From a virus: a stretch of DNA of 29,444 nt. Under the pieces are notes generated by a model. It saw nothing but the letters and a program-made list of their open reading frames with translations. It was not told where the DNA came from and made no database searches. Position numbers and translations under genes: made by a program. The stretch lies in the IMG/VR virus record IMGVR_UViG_3300009167_000028, positions 1-29,444 of that record, one strand, 5' to 3'. The stretch's first letter is position 1. The number at the start of each line of letters is the position of its first letter. Below are positions 1 to 8,709 of the stretch, piece after piece.

Positions 1-26
1 ACGTGTTGCACGTGGAATCCTAAAGG

Positions 27-308
27 ATGCCAGGCTCCCGTCCGTTCGCCACAATCGTGCTTCTCACCCGCGCCCTCGTTCTGGTACTCAGTCTACCGCT
101 CGCTCTGGTGCGTTGCGGATCGGCGTCCCCCCCCTCCGTCCCCGAAGACCGCCAGAGCGAGCGATCTAACGACGGTGGGGTAAGTGGCTGCGGGCTGTCC
201 TTCGACGACGCTCTCGAAGCGTACGCGCCCGAACGCGTCTGCCAGACGACCGTGTACGACCGGGTCACCGGGTATTGCACCCACTGGGTGGCGTGCTCGT
301 CGCTCTGA
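27..308 (+). CDS. Possible small secreted protein (93 aa)
   Basis: I do not recognise this ORF. Residues 7-29 are strongly hydrophobic with two interrupting arginines, like a signal peptide or membrane anchor, and are followed by Cys30. The sequence around that Cys (LVRC) is a poor lipobox because of the Arg at -1. The rest is polar with four further cysteines, which would suit an exported disulfide-bonded protein. It runs towards the tailspike gene and stops 4 nt short of the tailspike stop. No well-spaced ribosome binding site precedes the ATG (AAAGG abuts it). A spanin or lysis-accessory role is conceivable at this end of a structural operon but is not shown. The opposite strand is also open here, so coding status is uncertain. 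Confidence 0.33.
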   Translation: MPGSRPFATIVLLTRALVLVLSLPLALVRCGSASPPSVPEDRQSERSNDGGVSGCGLSFDDALEAYAPERVCQTTVYDRVTGYCTHWVACSSL

Positions 309-312
309 GCGG

Positions 313-3300
313 TCACGGGTTAATCTGCCCGACGATTGAGATCACGCGCCAACGTGAACTGGAGCCGTCGTACCAGAGGGTCCAGTTGGCCCCCCCGACG
401 ATATTCGGGGCGTCGAACAGGTGGACGATCCGGTTAGCGGCGGTGGAGGATGCATCCTCATTCGCCATCACGAGCACGTTGGCGCCTCCACCGCCGGAGA
501 TGTTGATGATGGTCAGGACCGTGCCTGATGCCTGTGCCGCTATGCCGGTGATGGTGCATGAGCCGGTCACGGTGGCGCGGATGATGTTCGCGGTGGATAG
601 TCCGGACGGGTTCCAGTTGTTCTGGCTGGAGCTGACAGACGGGGTGATGATGCCGGTTAGCCGCAGGGTTCCGGTTAGGTTCGGCGCTGCGATCTCGGAC
701 GGGCTCGGGATGAGCACCGACGTACTCGCGGCGAGCGTGATGGTGCCGCCAGCGGTCAGCCCGATGTTGGCCGTCGTGTCGACCGTGTGATTCGTGCCCG
801 CGACGGCCACGGTGCCCGTGGCTACGGCCGTAACCGGCGTCGTCGCGTGCGCGTTGATGGCGATGCCGCTCACGGCGTTGATGACCACGTCGTCGTTGGT
901 GGGATTCGTGACGGCGTGCCCGGCGCCTACCGCAACGCCGCCGGCTGTCGTCTCCACCCGCACGTCGCCGCTCGCCGTGACCGCGTGGGTCGCCCCCGTA
1001 AACGAGTGAGCCCCTGTCCAGGTCGGGCTCTCTCCATCGATGATGGCCACGACCTGCGTCGGGGTGAGCGCCGTGGGCACGCCCGTCCCCGCCCCCTCGG
1101 CGCGCCCGATGATGCGCGACTGCGCGAGGTCGGCCATCTTCGCGAGCGTCACGGCGGCGCTGTCGATGGTCCACACCGTCCCGCTCGAGGCGACCGTGAT
1201 GTCGCCCTTGTCGCCGTCTTGGATATTGGCGAATCCAACGACCTGGAGCCGGGTGTTGTCCCACGCGATGAGCACGGCGTCCCCGGCGCGCGACATGACG
1301 TAGTCCACGCCATCCGGGCACGACACGCGATTCGCGGCAGCGCTGCTCGCGCTCTGGTGGGAGATGGTGATGGTATTGCTGGCCCCAAATTTCGTGAGCC
1401 AGAACCAGGCGCCCGTGTTGCTCGAGCCGTAGGCGAACCCCGTGAAGACGACGTTGCCGCCCGACGCGGCAACGTCGAGCACGTGGACGCCGTCCGTGAT
1501 GGCCTGGTCGTTGAACGTCCCGTTGATGAACCCCGTCGAGCCGCTCGTGAGCCGCACGATGTCGCCAGTCTGTAGACCCGTGAGCGCCGTTGGCACCCCT
1601 GTCCCGGCGCCGACGGCGCGCCCGATGATGCGCGACTGCGCGAGGTCGGCCATCTTCGCGAGCGTCACGGCGGCGCTGTCGATGGTCCACACCGTCCCGC
1701 TCGAGGCGACCGTGATGTCGCCCTTGTCGCCGTCCGTGAGGGGGATGGTGACGGCCACGTCATTCGCGTTGACCGAGATGCCCGTGCCCGCGCCCACGGC
1801 CAGGACTGCCGTGCCCCCTCCGGTGAGCCCTGCTCCCGACGCATTCGTGTCGAACAGAGTGGCGTTACTGTTCTGGGCCGCCGTGATGGCGCCGGTCAGC
1901 GCCGCGCGCTGGTAGGTGTTCGACCCGATGACAATCGACGTCGAGTCGGTGGCGGCGAGGAACTCCGCCCAGTCCATGGATACCGTGTTTGCTAAAACGG
2001 CAATGAAGTCTCCCGCCCCCACCGCGAGCGGGGTGCCGGCGCCGCCCGTGAGCCCGTCGCCGGCGACGGCGACGTCGAGCTGCCACACGGTGCCGCTCGA
2101 CGAGACGACGACGTCGCCATAGTCGCCGTCCGGGACGATCCCCGTCGCCGTGTCGGGGATGTTGTTCCTGACGATGCGCGTCGTCGCGACTCCGGGTGTG
2201 TTGAGGATGCCCCCCGTCTGGTGGCCGACGTTGCGGTTGCTCTGGACCGAGTAGTTGTCACACCCAGCGGCGATGCTGATGCCGTAGCGCGTGGCAGGCG
2301 ACGCCGACCCCGGCACGATGCCCGTCTGGCAATTCTCGATTGACCAGCGCGAAACGCTCGCGTCGACCCGGATGGCGTCGTACGTGTTCGCCGTGAATAG
2401 GCCGTAGCCGCCGATGATGAGCCCGGCGATGATGAGGTCGCCCGCACCGACGATGATGGCCTCGACGCCCCCAGCAAACAGGACGCCGCCGTTGAAACGC
2501 ACATCTCCCTCGAAGGACGAGCCGATCTCGATGGCGGGCCCGTTCAGCATCGAGGTGATGAAGGTCTGCTCGAACTCCGCTTGCCCCCCGCCCTCGAGCA
2601 GGATGCCGCAGGACGCTACGTGGTCGAACTCGCAATTGAGCCCGCGCGCGAACTGAGGCGGGGACAGGCCCGCCGAGCTGTCGATCATGCGGAAACCGAC
2701 GCCGCCTTGCAGGGCGCCCGAGTCGATGAGGCGGAAGGTGTGCGCGTAATTGTCATGGAGGAACCAATCGACCAGCGGCATCGCGAGAACCCACGTGACC
2801 GAACCGTCCGTGACGGTCGCCGTGTGGGCCGTGGCGACCGTGGCGCCCGGAATCCCGCTCGGCCCGGTGCCTCCGCTCGTGCCCCCCACCGTCGCTTGGT
2901 AGATGTTGCCGTTGATGGTGACGGCGTTGCCCGCCACATAGGCGGTGCTCGCCTGCCAGTCGCGAGTGAATCCGACCACGGAGCTCGGGAAGTCGGTCCC
3001 GCACACGACGTGGTCGACGTGCAGCGAGTGTGCCACGTTCCCCGCCGTGCCATGGAAGCGGATTCCAAACGAACCATACAGGTCCGCGATGCCGCTGTCG
3101 TCGATGTGGGTGAGGACTGCCGACTCGACGTCGATGCCGTCTCCGAGCTGGCTGATGTTGAGCCGTCGCGCGTGGCAGCCGTAGGTGCCATCGAACTTGA
3201 CCGCGGCGCCCGAGGTATAGAGCGCGCCGACGCCGCGGATGCGCGTGTCCTGAATGCCCGAGTACTGGCACCCGTCGAACGTGATCCAGTCGGCCGCCGC

Positions 3301-4770
3301 CGCCGCATCGACGGTGAGGTCCGTGCCGCCCGCGAAGCGCCCGCGCCCCTGGAACACGACGCAGCTCGCGGTGACCGGGGTGAGCGCGGCCGTGACGCGG
3401 TGCGCGGCGCCGAAGTAGATCATGCCTGCCTCCGCGTTCGCGGCGGCGATGGCGGCGTTGATGGCGACCGTGTCGTCCGTCGTCCCGTCACCGGCGGCGT
3501 AGAAGGGGGAGGCCATCACGTCGTAGATGGGCGCGCCCGGGAACGTGGAGCTCAGGGTCGAACCCGTGATGACCTGGAGCCGGGTGTTGTCCCACGCGAT
3601 GAGCACCCCCGAGCCCGCGCTGCTCAGCACGAAGTCGACCGAGCCCGGGGTGCTCACCCTGTTGCCCGATGCCGAGCCCGTGTTTTGGTGCCGGATGATG
3701 ACGTTGCCGCCGGTGCCAAACTTCGTGAGCCAGAAGAACGCCCCCGTGTTCGAGCTGCCGTAGGCGAAGCCCGTGAAGATCACGTCCCCGCCGGTTGGGG
3801 CGATGTCGACGACGTGGACGCCGTCGGTGATGGCGTGATCGTTGTACGTGCCCGCGGCGACGAAACCGCTGTTGCCCGACAGTAGCCGCGCGATGCTGCC
3901 GAGCTCGAGCCCAGTCAGGTCCGTCGGGGCGCCCGTGCCCGCGCCCACGGCTCGCCCCTTGACGCGGGAAGCGACCATGTCCGCGAGCTTCGCGTTCGCG
4001 ATCGTCCCGTCCGTAATCTGTGCGTTGACGAGCTGCGCGGCGACGATGTTGCCGGCGACGCGCCCAAGCACGGTGTTCGTCCCGACCGAGACCGCAGTCG
4101 GCGCGGCGCTCGACGCCGTTGCGTTGGCGAGCACGGTGTTGGCCGCGATCGCGCTCATCGAAGTTGGAGGCACGGTCGCCGGCGTCACGCCACCAACGCC
4201 CGGGATGAACGAGACGACGACCGCGCCGCCGTCGGCGAACGGGTCGTCGTGGCTCGACTCGATGACGGCGACCGTGAGATCCCAGTACGCCCCTTGGTCG
4301 ACCATCGTCGACAGGTCGAAGCGGATGAAGCGCGCGGGGTTGATGGCGTCGGTGAGCGTGACCACGCCGAGCGGGGTCGTCGCCCCGCCCGCCATCACGT
4401 CGAGCCAGGGCGCCACGTCCACGAGCCGCCCGCTCGACTGCGACACGCGCATGACGGTCGCCGTGTCCTGGGGCGAGGCGTTCAGTCGGATGCGCCCAGC
4501 CGTTGGATCGGCCGCGCCCGTCTCGGTCGAGAAGTAGTAGCCGAGGGGGTTGCCGCTCGGGGCGTTATCGACGACCGGCAGGTAGATGTCGTTGACCTTG
4601 TTCCGCGTCGCCTTCACGGCGGGATAGAGCTCGCGGTTGATGTAGTCGACGAGGTTCTCGACGGTCGGTCGCCCGCTGAAAGGGCGCACCGCTTGCGCGA
4701 CGCCCGTGCGCTGGTTCTGGTAGCCCGCTACGCGCTGGGCTTCGGTCAGCTGCCGGTCGTCACACGCCAT
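313..4770 (-). CDS. Tailspike / tail fibre with pectate-lyase-like beta-helix (1485 aa)
   Basis: This is the last and largest gene of the virion operon and the likely receptor-binding protein. Residues 1-190 are probably the virion-attachment part. Residues 205-405 are low-complexity Thr/Ala/Gly/Val beta repeats. At about 419-450 there is the GDGTTDDTVAINAAI motif of the pectate-lyase superfamily, which opens a right-handed beta-helix of roughly 450 residues. After the helix the repeat modules return, including a second copy of the 278-405 module at about 1055-1183. The C-terminal 110 residues (SQNNWNPSGL, then ANEDASSTAANR and LWYDGSSSRWRV) match a tip domain I know from other phage fibres. 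Ala/Gly/Thr-rich modules are typical of recombining fibre genes. Depolymerase activity is plausible but no catalytic residues could be assigned. ATG start, 3 nt after the upstream stop. Confidence 0.88.
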   Translation of the reverse strand: MACDDRQLTEAQRVAGYQNQRTGVAQAVRPFSGRPTVENLVDYINRELYPAVKATRNKVNDIYLPVVDNAPSGNPLGYYFSTETGAADPTAGRIRLNASPQDTATVMRVSQSSGRLVDVAPWLDVMAGGATTPLGVVTLTDAINPARFIRFDLSTMVDQGAYWDLTVAVIESSHDDPFADGGAVVVSFIPGVGGVTPATVPPTSMSAIAANTVLANATASSAAPTAVSVGTNTVLGRVAGNIVAAQLVNAQITDGTIANAKLADMVASRVKGRAVGAGTGAPTDLTGLELGSIARLLSGNSGFVAAGTYNDHAITDGVHVVDIAPTGGDVIFTGFAYGSSNTGAFFWLTKFGTGGNVIIRHQNTGSASGNRVSTPGSVDFVLSSAGSGVLIAWDNTRLQVITGSTLSSTFPGAPIYDVMASPFYAAGDGTTDDTVAINAAIAAANAEAGMIYFGAAHRVTAALTPVTASCVVFQGRGRFAGGTDLTVDAAAAADWITFDGCQYSGIQDTRIRGVGALYTSGAAVKFDGTYGCHARRLNISQLGDGIDVESAVLTHIDDSGIADLYGSFGIRFHGTAGNVAHSLHVDHVVCGTDFPSSVVGFTRDWQASTAYVAGNAVTINGNIYQATVGGTSGGTGPSGIPGATVATAHTATVTDGSVTWVLAMPLVDWFLHDNYAHTFRLIDSGALQGGVGFRMIDSSAGLSPPQFARGLNCEFDHVASCGILLEGGGQAEFEQTFITSMLNGPAIEIGSSFEGDVRFNGGVLFAGGVEAIIVGAGDLIIAGLIIGGYGLFTANTYDAIRVDASVSRWSIENCQTGIVPGSASPATRYGISIAAGCDNYSVQSNRNVGHQTGGILNTPGVATTRIVRNNIPDTATGIVPDGDYGDVVVSSSGTVWQLDVAVAGDGLTGGAGTPLAVGAGDFIAVLANTVSMDWAEFLAATDSTSIVIGSNTYQRAALTGAITAAQNSNATLFDTNASGAGLTGGGTAVLAVGAGTGISVNANDVAVTIPLTDGDKGDITVASSGTVWTIDSAAVTLAKMADLAQSRIIGRAVGAGTGVPTALTGLQTGDIVRLTSGSTGFINGTFNDQAITDGVHVLDVAASGGNVVFTGFAYGSSNTGAWFWLTKFGASNTITISHQSASSAAANRVSCPDGVDYVMSRAGDAVLIAWDNTRLQVVGFANIQDGDKGDITVASSGTVWTIDSAAVTLAKMADLAQSRIIGRAEGAGTGVPTALTPTQVVAIIDGESPTWTGAHSFTGATHAVTASGDVRVETTAGGVAVGAGHAVTNPTNDDVVINAVSGIAINAHATTPVTAVATGTVAVAGTNHTVDTTANIGLTAGGTITLAASTSVLIPSPSEIAAPNLTGTLRLTGIITPSVSSSQNNWNPSGLSTANIIRATVTGSCTITGIAAQASGTVLTIINISGGGGANVLVMANEDASSTAANRIVHLFDAPNIVGGANWTLWYDGSSSRWRVISIVGQINP
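1098..1734. repeat. Pair of identical 121-bp repeats within the tailspike gene
   Basis: Positions 1098-1218 and 1614-1734 are identical over 121 bp by direct reading, 516 bp apart and in the same frame (516 = 172 codons). They encode the DKGDITVASSGTVWTIDSAA segment and the following LAKMADLAQSRIIGRA. A more diverged copy of the neighbouring module lies on the other side of the beta-helix; for example a stretch near 1250-1285 recurs near 3571-3606 and encodes IAWDNTRLQV. Exact identity at the DNA level suggests recent duplication or gene conversion. Confidence 0.9.
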
Positions 4771-4773
4771 GGC

Positions 4774-5121
4774 TCACGGGCTATCGAGGAACCCGATCTC
4801 CACATGCCGAACGAAGAGCGTCTGCTGCACGGCGTCGAACACCGTGCCCGTGCCGACCCAAAGCCCCGTCACGCGCTCGGGCTTTCTCGTGTCGTAAGCG
4901 AGCGTGAAGAGACCCGCGCTGACCCGCACGAGCGGCTGCATGCCGACCGGGTAGTGTGTGCCCGCCGTGGGGGATGCGGCGTAGGTCCACTCGAGCTCGG
5001 TCCCGTCGATCTCCTCGCGCAGGTAGAACTTGGTCGCGACCGTCGGATCCGTCGCCGTGCCCGCCGAGGTCTGGAAGGTGGGAGAAGTGAACGTGTAGCG
5101 GTTGCCGAGGGCGACGCTCAT
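4774..5121 (-). CDS. Small beta-rich virion protein (115 aa)
   Basis: I do not recognise this protein. It is short, rich in Thr, Val, Gly and aromatic residues, with alternating hydrophobic patterning that suggests a beta-sandwich and no membrane segment. Its ATG overlaps the upstream stop (ATGA) and it ends 3 nt before the tailspike start, so it is translated with the tail genes. The position suggests a tailspike-associated, connector or decoration role, as inference only. The ELEWTYAASPTAGTHYPVG region reads like a module for describing or binding ligands in other phage fibre-adjacent proteins, but I cannot name a family. Confidence 0.75.
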   Translation of the reverse strand: MSVALGNRYTFTSPTFQTSAGTATDPTVATKFYLREEIDGTELEWTYAASPTAGTHYPVGMQPLVRVSAGLFTLAYDTRKPERVTGLWVGTGTVFDAVQQTLFVRHVEIGFLDSP

Positions 5122-5531
5122 TGGAGAGTGAGGCTCGCCTCCACCGAGACGGAGCCGTCGGCGTCCATGCGGAGCACGAGCGAGTTGAGCGTCTGGGTCG
5201 CCGCCGCCGTCACGGTGAGAGTCGGCGTCTCGATGTCGGTGCCGCTACCGATGGCGCCGATGCTGCCGCTCTTGGCCGTGTCGCCGTTCTGGTTGGTGAT
5301 GACGAAGCGGTTGGCCTTGCCGGCAACCTCCGTCCCGGTCGAGCTGATGGGGGTTGACGAGGCGACGATGCTGTCGAGGTTGCCCGCGCCGAACGGGGTC
5401 GCCGCGAGCGGGAAGACCGCGAGCGATGTGTTCGTCTGGTAGACGGTGAAGTTCGCCGTGCCCGTGCCGGACTCCATGTAGTCCTCGAACCCGTCGAGCA
5501 TGAGCGCGCGCGCGCCGAGTGAGAGCGTCAT
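5118..5531 (-). CDS. Small Ser/Thr-rich virion protein (137 aa)
   Basis: Unrecognised. The N-terminus (LGARALMLDGFEDYMESG) is followed by a Thr/Ser/Ala/Val-rich body of predicted beta strands and no cysteines. It is linked to both neighbours by ATGA overlaps (start over the stop of the 139-aa gene, stop over the start of the 115-aa gene). Together the three genes form a tightly coupled trio between the ejection proteins and the tailspike. The trio probably contributes small structural subunits at the tail tip or on the capsid surface. Confidence 0.75.
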   Translation of the reverse strand: MTLSLGARALMLDGFEDYMESGTGTANFTVYQTNTSLAVFPLAATPFGAGNLDSIVASSTPISSTGTEVAGKANRFVITNQNGDTAKSGSIGAIGSGTDIETPTLTVTAAATQTLNSLVLRMDADGSVSVEASLTLQ

Positions 5532-5947
5532 GCGAGCGCGTTCACCAGCACGTCGGTGGCCGTGAACTTGCTCGACGGCTTCGAACAGTGGAGCGAGAGC
5601 GCCGCTCGGAACACGGTCGCGTCCTGGGTGGCCGCCGTGAACAGGAAGCGCACGTCCTCGAACATCCCGACGTACACCTCGTCCTCGTTCGACACGTCAT
5701 CGTTTAGCGTTCCGGACGCATAGAACTCGTTCCACGTGACCCCGAGGTCATCTGACCACTGCCCGGTGACCGTGCCGGTGATGGTCCCGCCGGCGCTGTC
5801 GAACACGAGCCCGTATTGAAACCACTGCTGCCCGAGCAGGTGGAAGCTGCCTCCGGGCGGGAACGCCGTCACGCTGTTGAAGAGAGTTACCGCTGCGCTC
5901 GTCGTGGGCAGCGCCGTGTCCGAGTACTTGATGATGGTCTGGCTCAT
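5528..5947 (-). CDS. Small beta-sandwich virion protein (139 aa)
   Basis: Unrecognised, but the pattern is that of a compact beta-sandwich: GSFHLLGQQWFQYGLVFDSAGG, then GTVTGQWSDDLGVTWNEFYASG, then EDVRFLFTAATQDATVFRAALSLHC. The WSDDLGVTW piece resembles repeats in phage proteins that sit on the virion surface. It is the first of three coupled small genes and starts 22 nt after the stop of the 912-aa ejection protein, with ATG and a weak upstream purine stretch. The C-terminal ten residues overlap the next gene's start. Confidence 0.75.
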   Translation of the reverse strand: MSQTIIKYSDTALPTTSAAVTLFNSVTAFPPGGSFHLLGQQWFQYGLVFDSAGGTITGTVTGQWSDDLGVTWNEFYASGTLNDDVSNEDEVYVGMFEDVRFLFTAATQDATVFRAALSLHCSKPSSKFTATDVLVNALA

Positions 5948-5969
5948 TGTCGTTTCACCTTGCTGCTAC

Positions 5970-8708
5970 TCATCGTCTCCTGCGGATCTGCTCGCTCTGC
6001 CTGCGGCCCTGCGCGGCCGAGTCGGCCGCCTTCTCGTCCGCGATCTCTTTCAGCCGCCGGTCACGGGCGGCCTCATACCGACCGCGCGGGCCCGACTCGG
6101 CTCGCCGCTGCGCGGCCTCCGTCTCGCCGCCGCCCATCAGCGCCGGGCGCCCCGCGGTGCTGCCGCGGAGCGGCCCGAGCGGGCCCTCGAGCGACTTGAG
6201 CGCGGGGAAGGCGAGCCGCAGCTGGGCCGCGTCCATCACGTTCTGCGGCGCGAACGGCGAGCGGGTCTGCCCCTGGGGGCCGCGGAAGCTCGCGCGGTTC
6301 TGGATCGCGAGCGTCTCCTGGAGCCCGCGTAGGCGCTCGAGCTGCTCGCTCACCCCGCTCTGACTGGCAAGCGCCCGGACGCTGTCGACGAGCTGCTTCT
6401 CGCCGGGGTTCGAGCGGTAGAGGCCCGCAATGGGCTGGAAGGCGTCGCCGCCAGGGGCGACGGATTTCTCGATCTGCGCGTGGCGGGCAGCCTCGGCGCC
6501 CTGCTTGTCGAGCAGCTCGTGGTAGCCGCCCTTCTTGCCGCCCGCGCTGAACTGCCGACGGTCGAACTGCGCCGCCTTGCCGAGGGCGCTGTCGGCGCCG
6601 TGGAGCTCGATGAGCCGGTCGAGCCGCTCCGCGTCGAGCGCCCGAGGCGTGACGTAGACCGCGTCGATGCCGCGCTGCTCGAGGTACTTGCCGAGGGAGC
6701 CCCCGAACGGCTCGAGGGGCACCTCTGCGCCCACGCGGTCGCGCAGGGCCTGCTGCTCGGCGTCCTTGTACGGCTTGCCCCGCTTGTCGATGGGCCTGTC
6801 GCGCAGGGTGCCGGTGTTCTGTTCCTTGAACAGCTCGTCGATCTCGGCCTCGATCTCTTCGTCGACGCCCGCGCGCGCCTTGCCGCTCTTGGTGCCGAGG
6901 TAAGCCTGCCGATCGATCGGCTTGCTCAGCCGCTCGCGGGTTGCCGCGTCGAGGTCGTCTTTGAGCAGCTTGGCCTGCGCCCGGGGGTTCAGGAACCTCT
7001 CGGCCTGCTCCGGGGTGAGCTTCGTCGCCGCTGCCCCGCCCTTTACGGACACGTCTCCGATGAGGCTGTTGAACACCTTCTGTTCAGGCGGGGGTCGGTC
7101 GTCGATCGCGCGCAGTCTGCCGTCCGGCTGCGGCTGGTAGTGCGAGCGCACGCCCCTGAACGACTCGTCGAACGCCTGCCTCACCGGCAGCTGCTCGCGG
7201 CCCTCGGGCGAGGCTTGATAGCCCGCTCGTGCGGCCCCCGCGCGGTCGGCGGCTACGCGGCTGTTCTGCTGCGCCGCTTTGCCGACGGGGCCGGCGATCT
7301 CTTCGGCCAGGGCGTCGCTCGGCAGGTACCCGCCCGCGCTCGACTCTTTCACGAGCGCCCGCGTCTCGCCGCTCAGCCTCGGCTCGCGACCGATGCGGTA
7401 CTCCATGTTGGGCTCCGTCCGGCGCACGGCGCCGGGGCCTCGCGGGCCCGTAAAGCGCGGCGAGTCCCGGATGCCCTCGGCGCCCGCGCCCGCCAGGCGC
7501 CGAGCGCCGCTGCCGAGCCCCCCGAGGACGCCACCCGTCTCACCCACGTCCAGAATGCGCTCTCCCACCTTGCGCAGATCGGGCGGCTCGGCGCGACCCG
7601 CGGCGTCGACGCCCTCCTGGACGAGCTGCCCCGTGGCGGCGGCTCCGGCGCCCACGGCAGCGTCGCCGAGCGCGCCCGCCGCGCTCTTGAGCACGGGGGC
7701 CACCGTCTCCGCCGCATAGGCCCCGAGGCGCGTCTTCGCCGCCGCCTGGGCCAGCCACTGCCCGCCCTCCTCGAGCCCGCTCCAGACCCTATTGAAGATG
7801 CTCCTCGGGTTCAGCATCCCGACCACCTGCCCCGCGCCGTAGGAGAGCGGGTACTCCTGCTCGGTCCAGGCGTTCACGTCCGCGCTCGACTGCGGGACGC
7901 TCTCGTTCAGCCCGACCCTCGGCTGGGTCAGCATCGTGGTCGGCTCGGTCAGCTCCTGGTTGGCGCGCATGATGCCGGCGGCGCCCATGTCGTCGACCCC
8001 GAGCACGAAGGCTTGCGCCTGGTTGGCGGCCTCGGAATCGGCGCCCTGGATCTTGAGCTTCAGCGTCTCGGGAATGCCCTTGTCGCTCCAGAGCCAGGGC
8101 GCTTTCGAGTAGCGGATGATCTTCTGACCCTTCTCGGTCGCCGCCTCGTCTGCCTTCCGGAACATGTAGTCGGCGGCCGTCTTGTAGAGAGTCGACTCGG
8201 CGGTGAGCCCCTCGATGTCGCCGACGGATGGCACCTCGTCGGGGCTGATGGCGCGCAGCATCCCGGGGTTTTCGAGCAGGTGCCGGCGCACCACGTCGAC
8301 CGGCGGCTCGTAGATGAAGATCGCGTCCTTCTGCCCCGCCTGGTACTTCGCCTTCGCCGCCTCGTCGCCCGCCGGATCGTTGGTCGCCGGCTGGAGGGCG
8401 AGGATTTGGGGCACGAGCGAGAAGCGCGGATCGAGCATCCCCGCCACCCGCTCCGCCTCCGCGTCGATGGCCGCGTCGTCGCGCGCGCGATCGCCCTGCG
8501 TCTGCGAGATCGGCTGCCCGCCGGGCGCATACGGCGTCCAGTCCTTGCCGTAGACGGCCTTGATGCCGCCGAGCCCCTCCTCGGAGCCGGGCGTCGGCTT
8601 CTGGTCGATGACGGCGCCCTTCTTGGGCGCGGCCGCCGCGAGGAACTCGGGGCCGACCTGCTTCTCGAGCTCCGCGAGCTCGGCTTCTTCTTCGGGGGTG
8701 AGGGCCAT
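5970..8708 (-). CDS. Large internal virion / DNA-ejection protein candidate (912 aa)
   Basis: A long, soluble, Ala/Glu/Arg-rich protein. The N-terminus is acidic and helical (LTPEEEAELAELEKQVG). Residues about 330-420 are an Ala/Gly-rich amphipathic region (for example AAVGAGAAATGQLVQEG and GGVLGGLGSGARRLAGAG) that could insert into a membrane. The C-terminal third is charged helix ending in an Arg-rich tail (QIRRRR). Size, composition and position (behind the gp10-like tail gene and the other internal proteins, ahead of the tailspike) match the largest ejection protein of P22-like and T7-like podophages, which is expelled into the host envelope before DNA. No enzymatic motif is visible. ATG start, 1 nt after the TAG of the preceding gene. 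Confidence 0.6.
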   Translation of the reverse strand: MALTPEEEAELAELEKQVGPEFLAAAAPKKGAVIDQKPTPGSEEGLGGIKAVYGKDWTPYAPGGQPISQTQGDRARDDAAIDAEAERVAGMLDPRFSLVPQILALQPATNDPAGDEAAKAKYQAGQKDAIFIYEPPVDVVRRHLLENPGMLRAISPDEVPSVGDIEGLTAESTLYKTAADYMFRKADEAATEKGQKIIRYSKAPWLWSDKGIPETLKLKIQGADSEAANQAQAFVLGVDDMGAAGIMRANQELTEPTTMLTQPRVGLNESVPQSSADVNAWTEQEYPLSYGAGQVVGMLNPRSIFNRVWSGLEEGGQWLAQAAAKTRLGAYAAETVAPVLKSAAGALGDAAVGAGAAATGQLVQEGVDAAGRAEPPDLRKVGERILDVGETGGVLGGLGSGARRLAGAGAEGIRDSPRFTGPRGPGAVRRTEPNMEYRIGREPRLSGETRALVKESSAGGYLPSDALAEEIAGPVGKAAQQNSRVAADRAGAARAGYQASPEGREQLPVRQAFDESFRGVRSHYQPQPDGRLRAIDDRPPPEQKVFNSLIGDVSVKGGAAATKLTPEQAERFLNPRAQAKLLKDDLDAATRERLSKPIDRQAYLGTKSGKARAGVDEEIEAEIDELFKEQNTGTLRDRPIDKRGKPYKDAEQQALRDRVGAEVPLEPFGGSLGKYLEQRGIDAVYVTPRALDAERLDRLIELHGADSALGKAAQFDRRQFSAGGKKGGYHELLDKQGAEAARHAQIEKSVAPGGDAFQPIAGLYRSNPGEKQLVDSVRALASQSGVSEQLERLRGLQETLAIQNRASFRGPQGQTRSPFAPQNVMDAAQLRLAFPALKSLEGPLGPLRGSTAGRPALMGGGETEAAQRRAESGPRGRYEAARDRRLKEIADEKAADSAAQGRRQSEQIRRRR

Positions 8709-8709
8709 C

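Noticed and set aside
1-13. Inverted repeat ACGTG-TTG-CACGT at the window edge as a terminator
   Set aside because: Only 5-bp arms, no T-tract visible, and cut by the window start.
20-316. Minus-strand ORF after the tailspike with a GTGA-style start
   Set aside because: The overlap style matches real genes here, but the sequence is Arg/Ser/Thr-rich with many AGA codons, no recognisable structure, and looks like a shadow. The plus-strand reading is somewhat more protein-like, so neither is secure.
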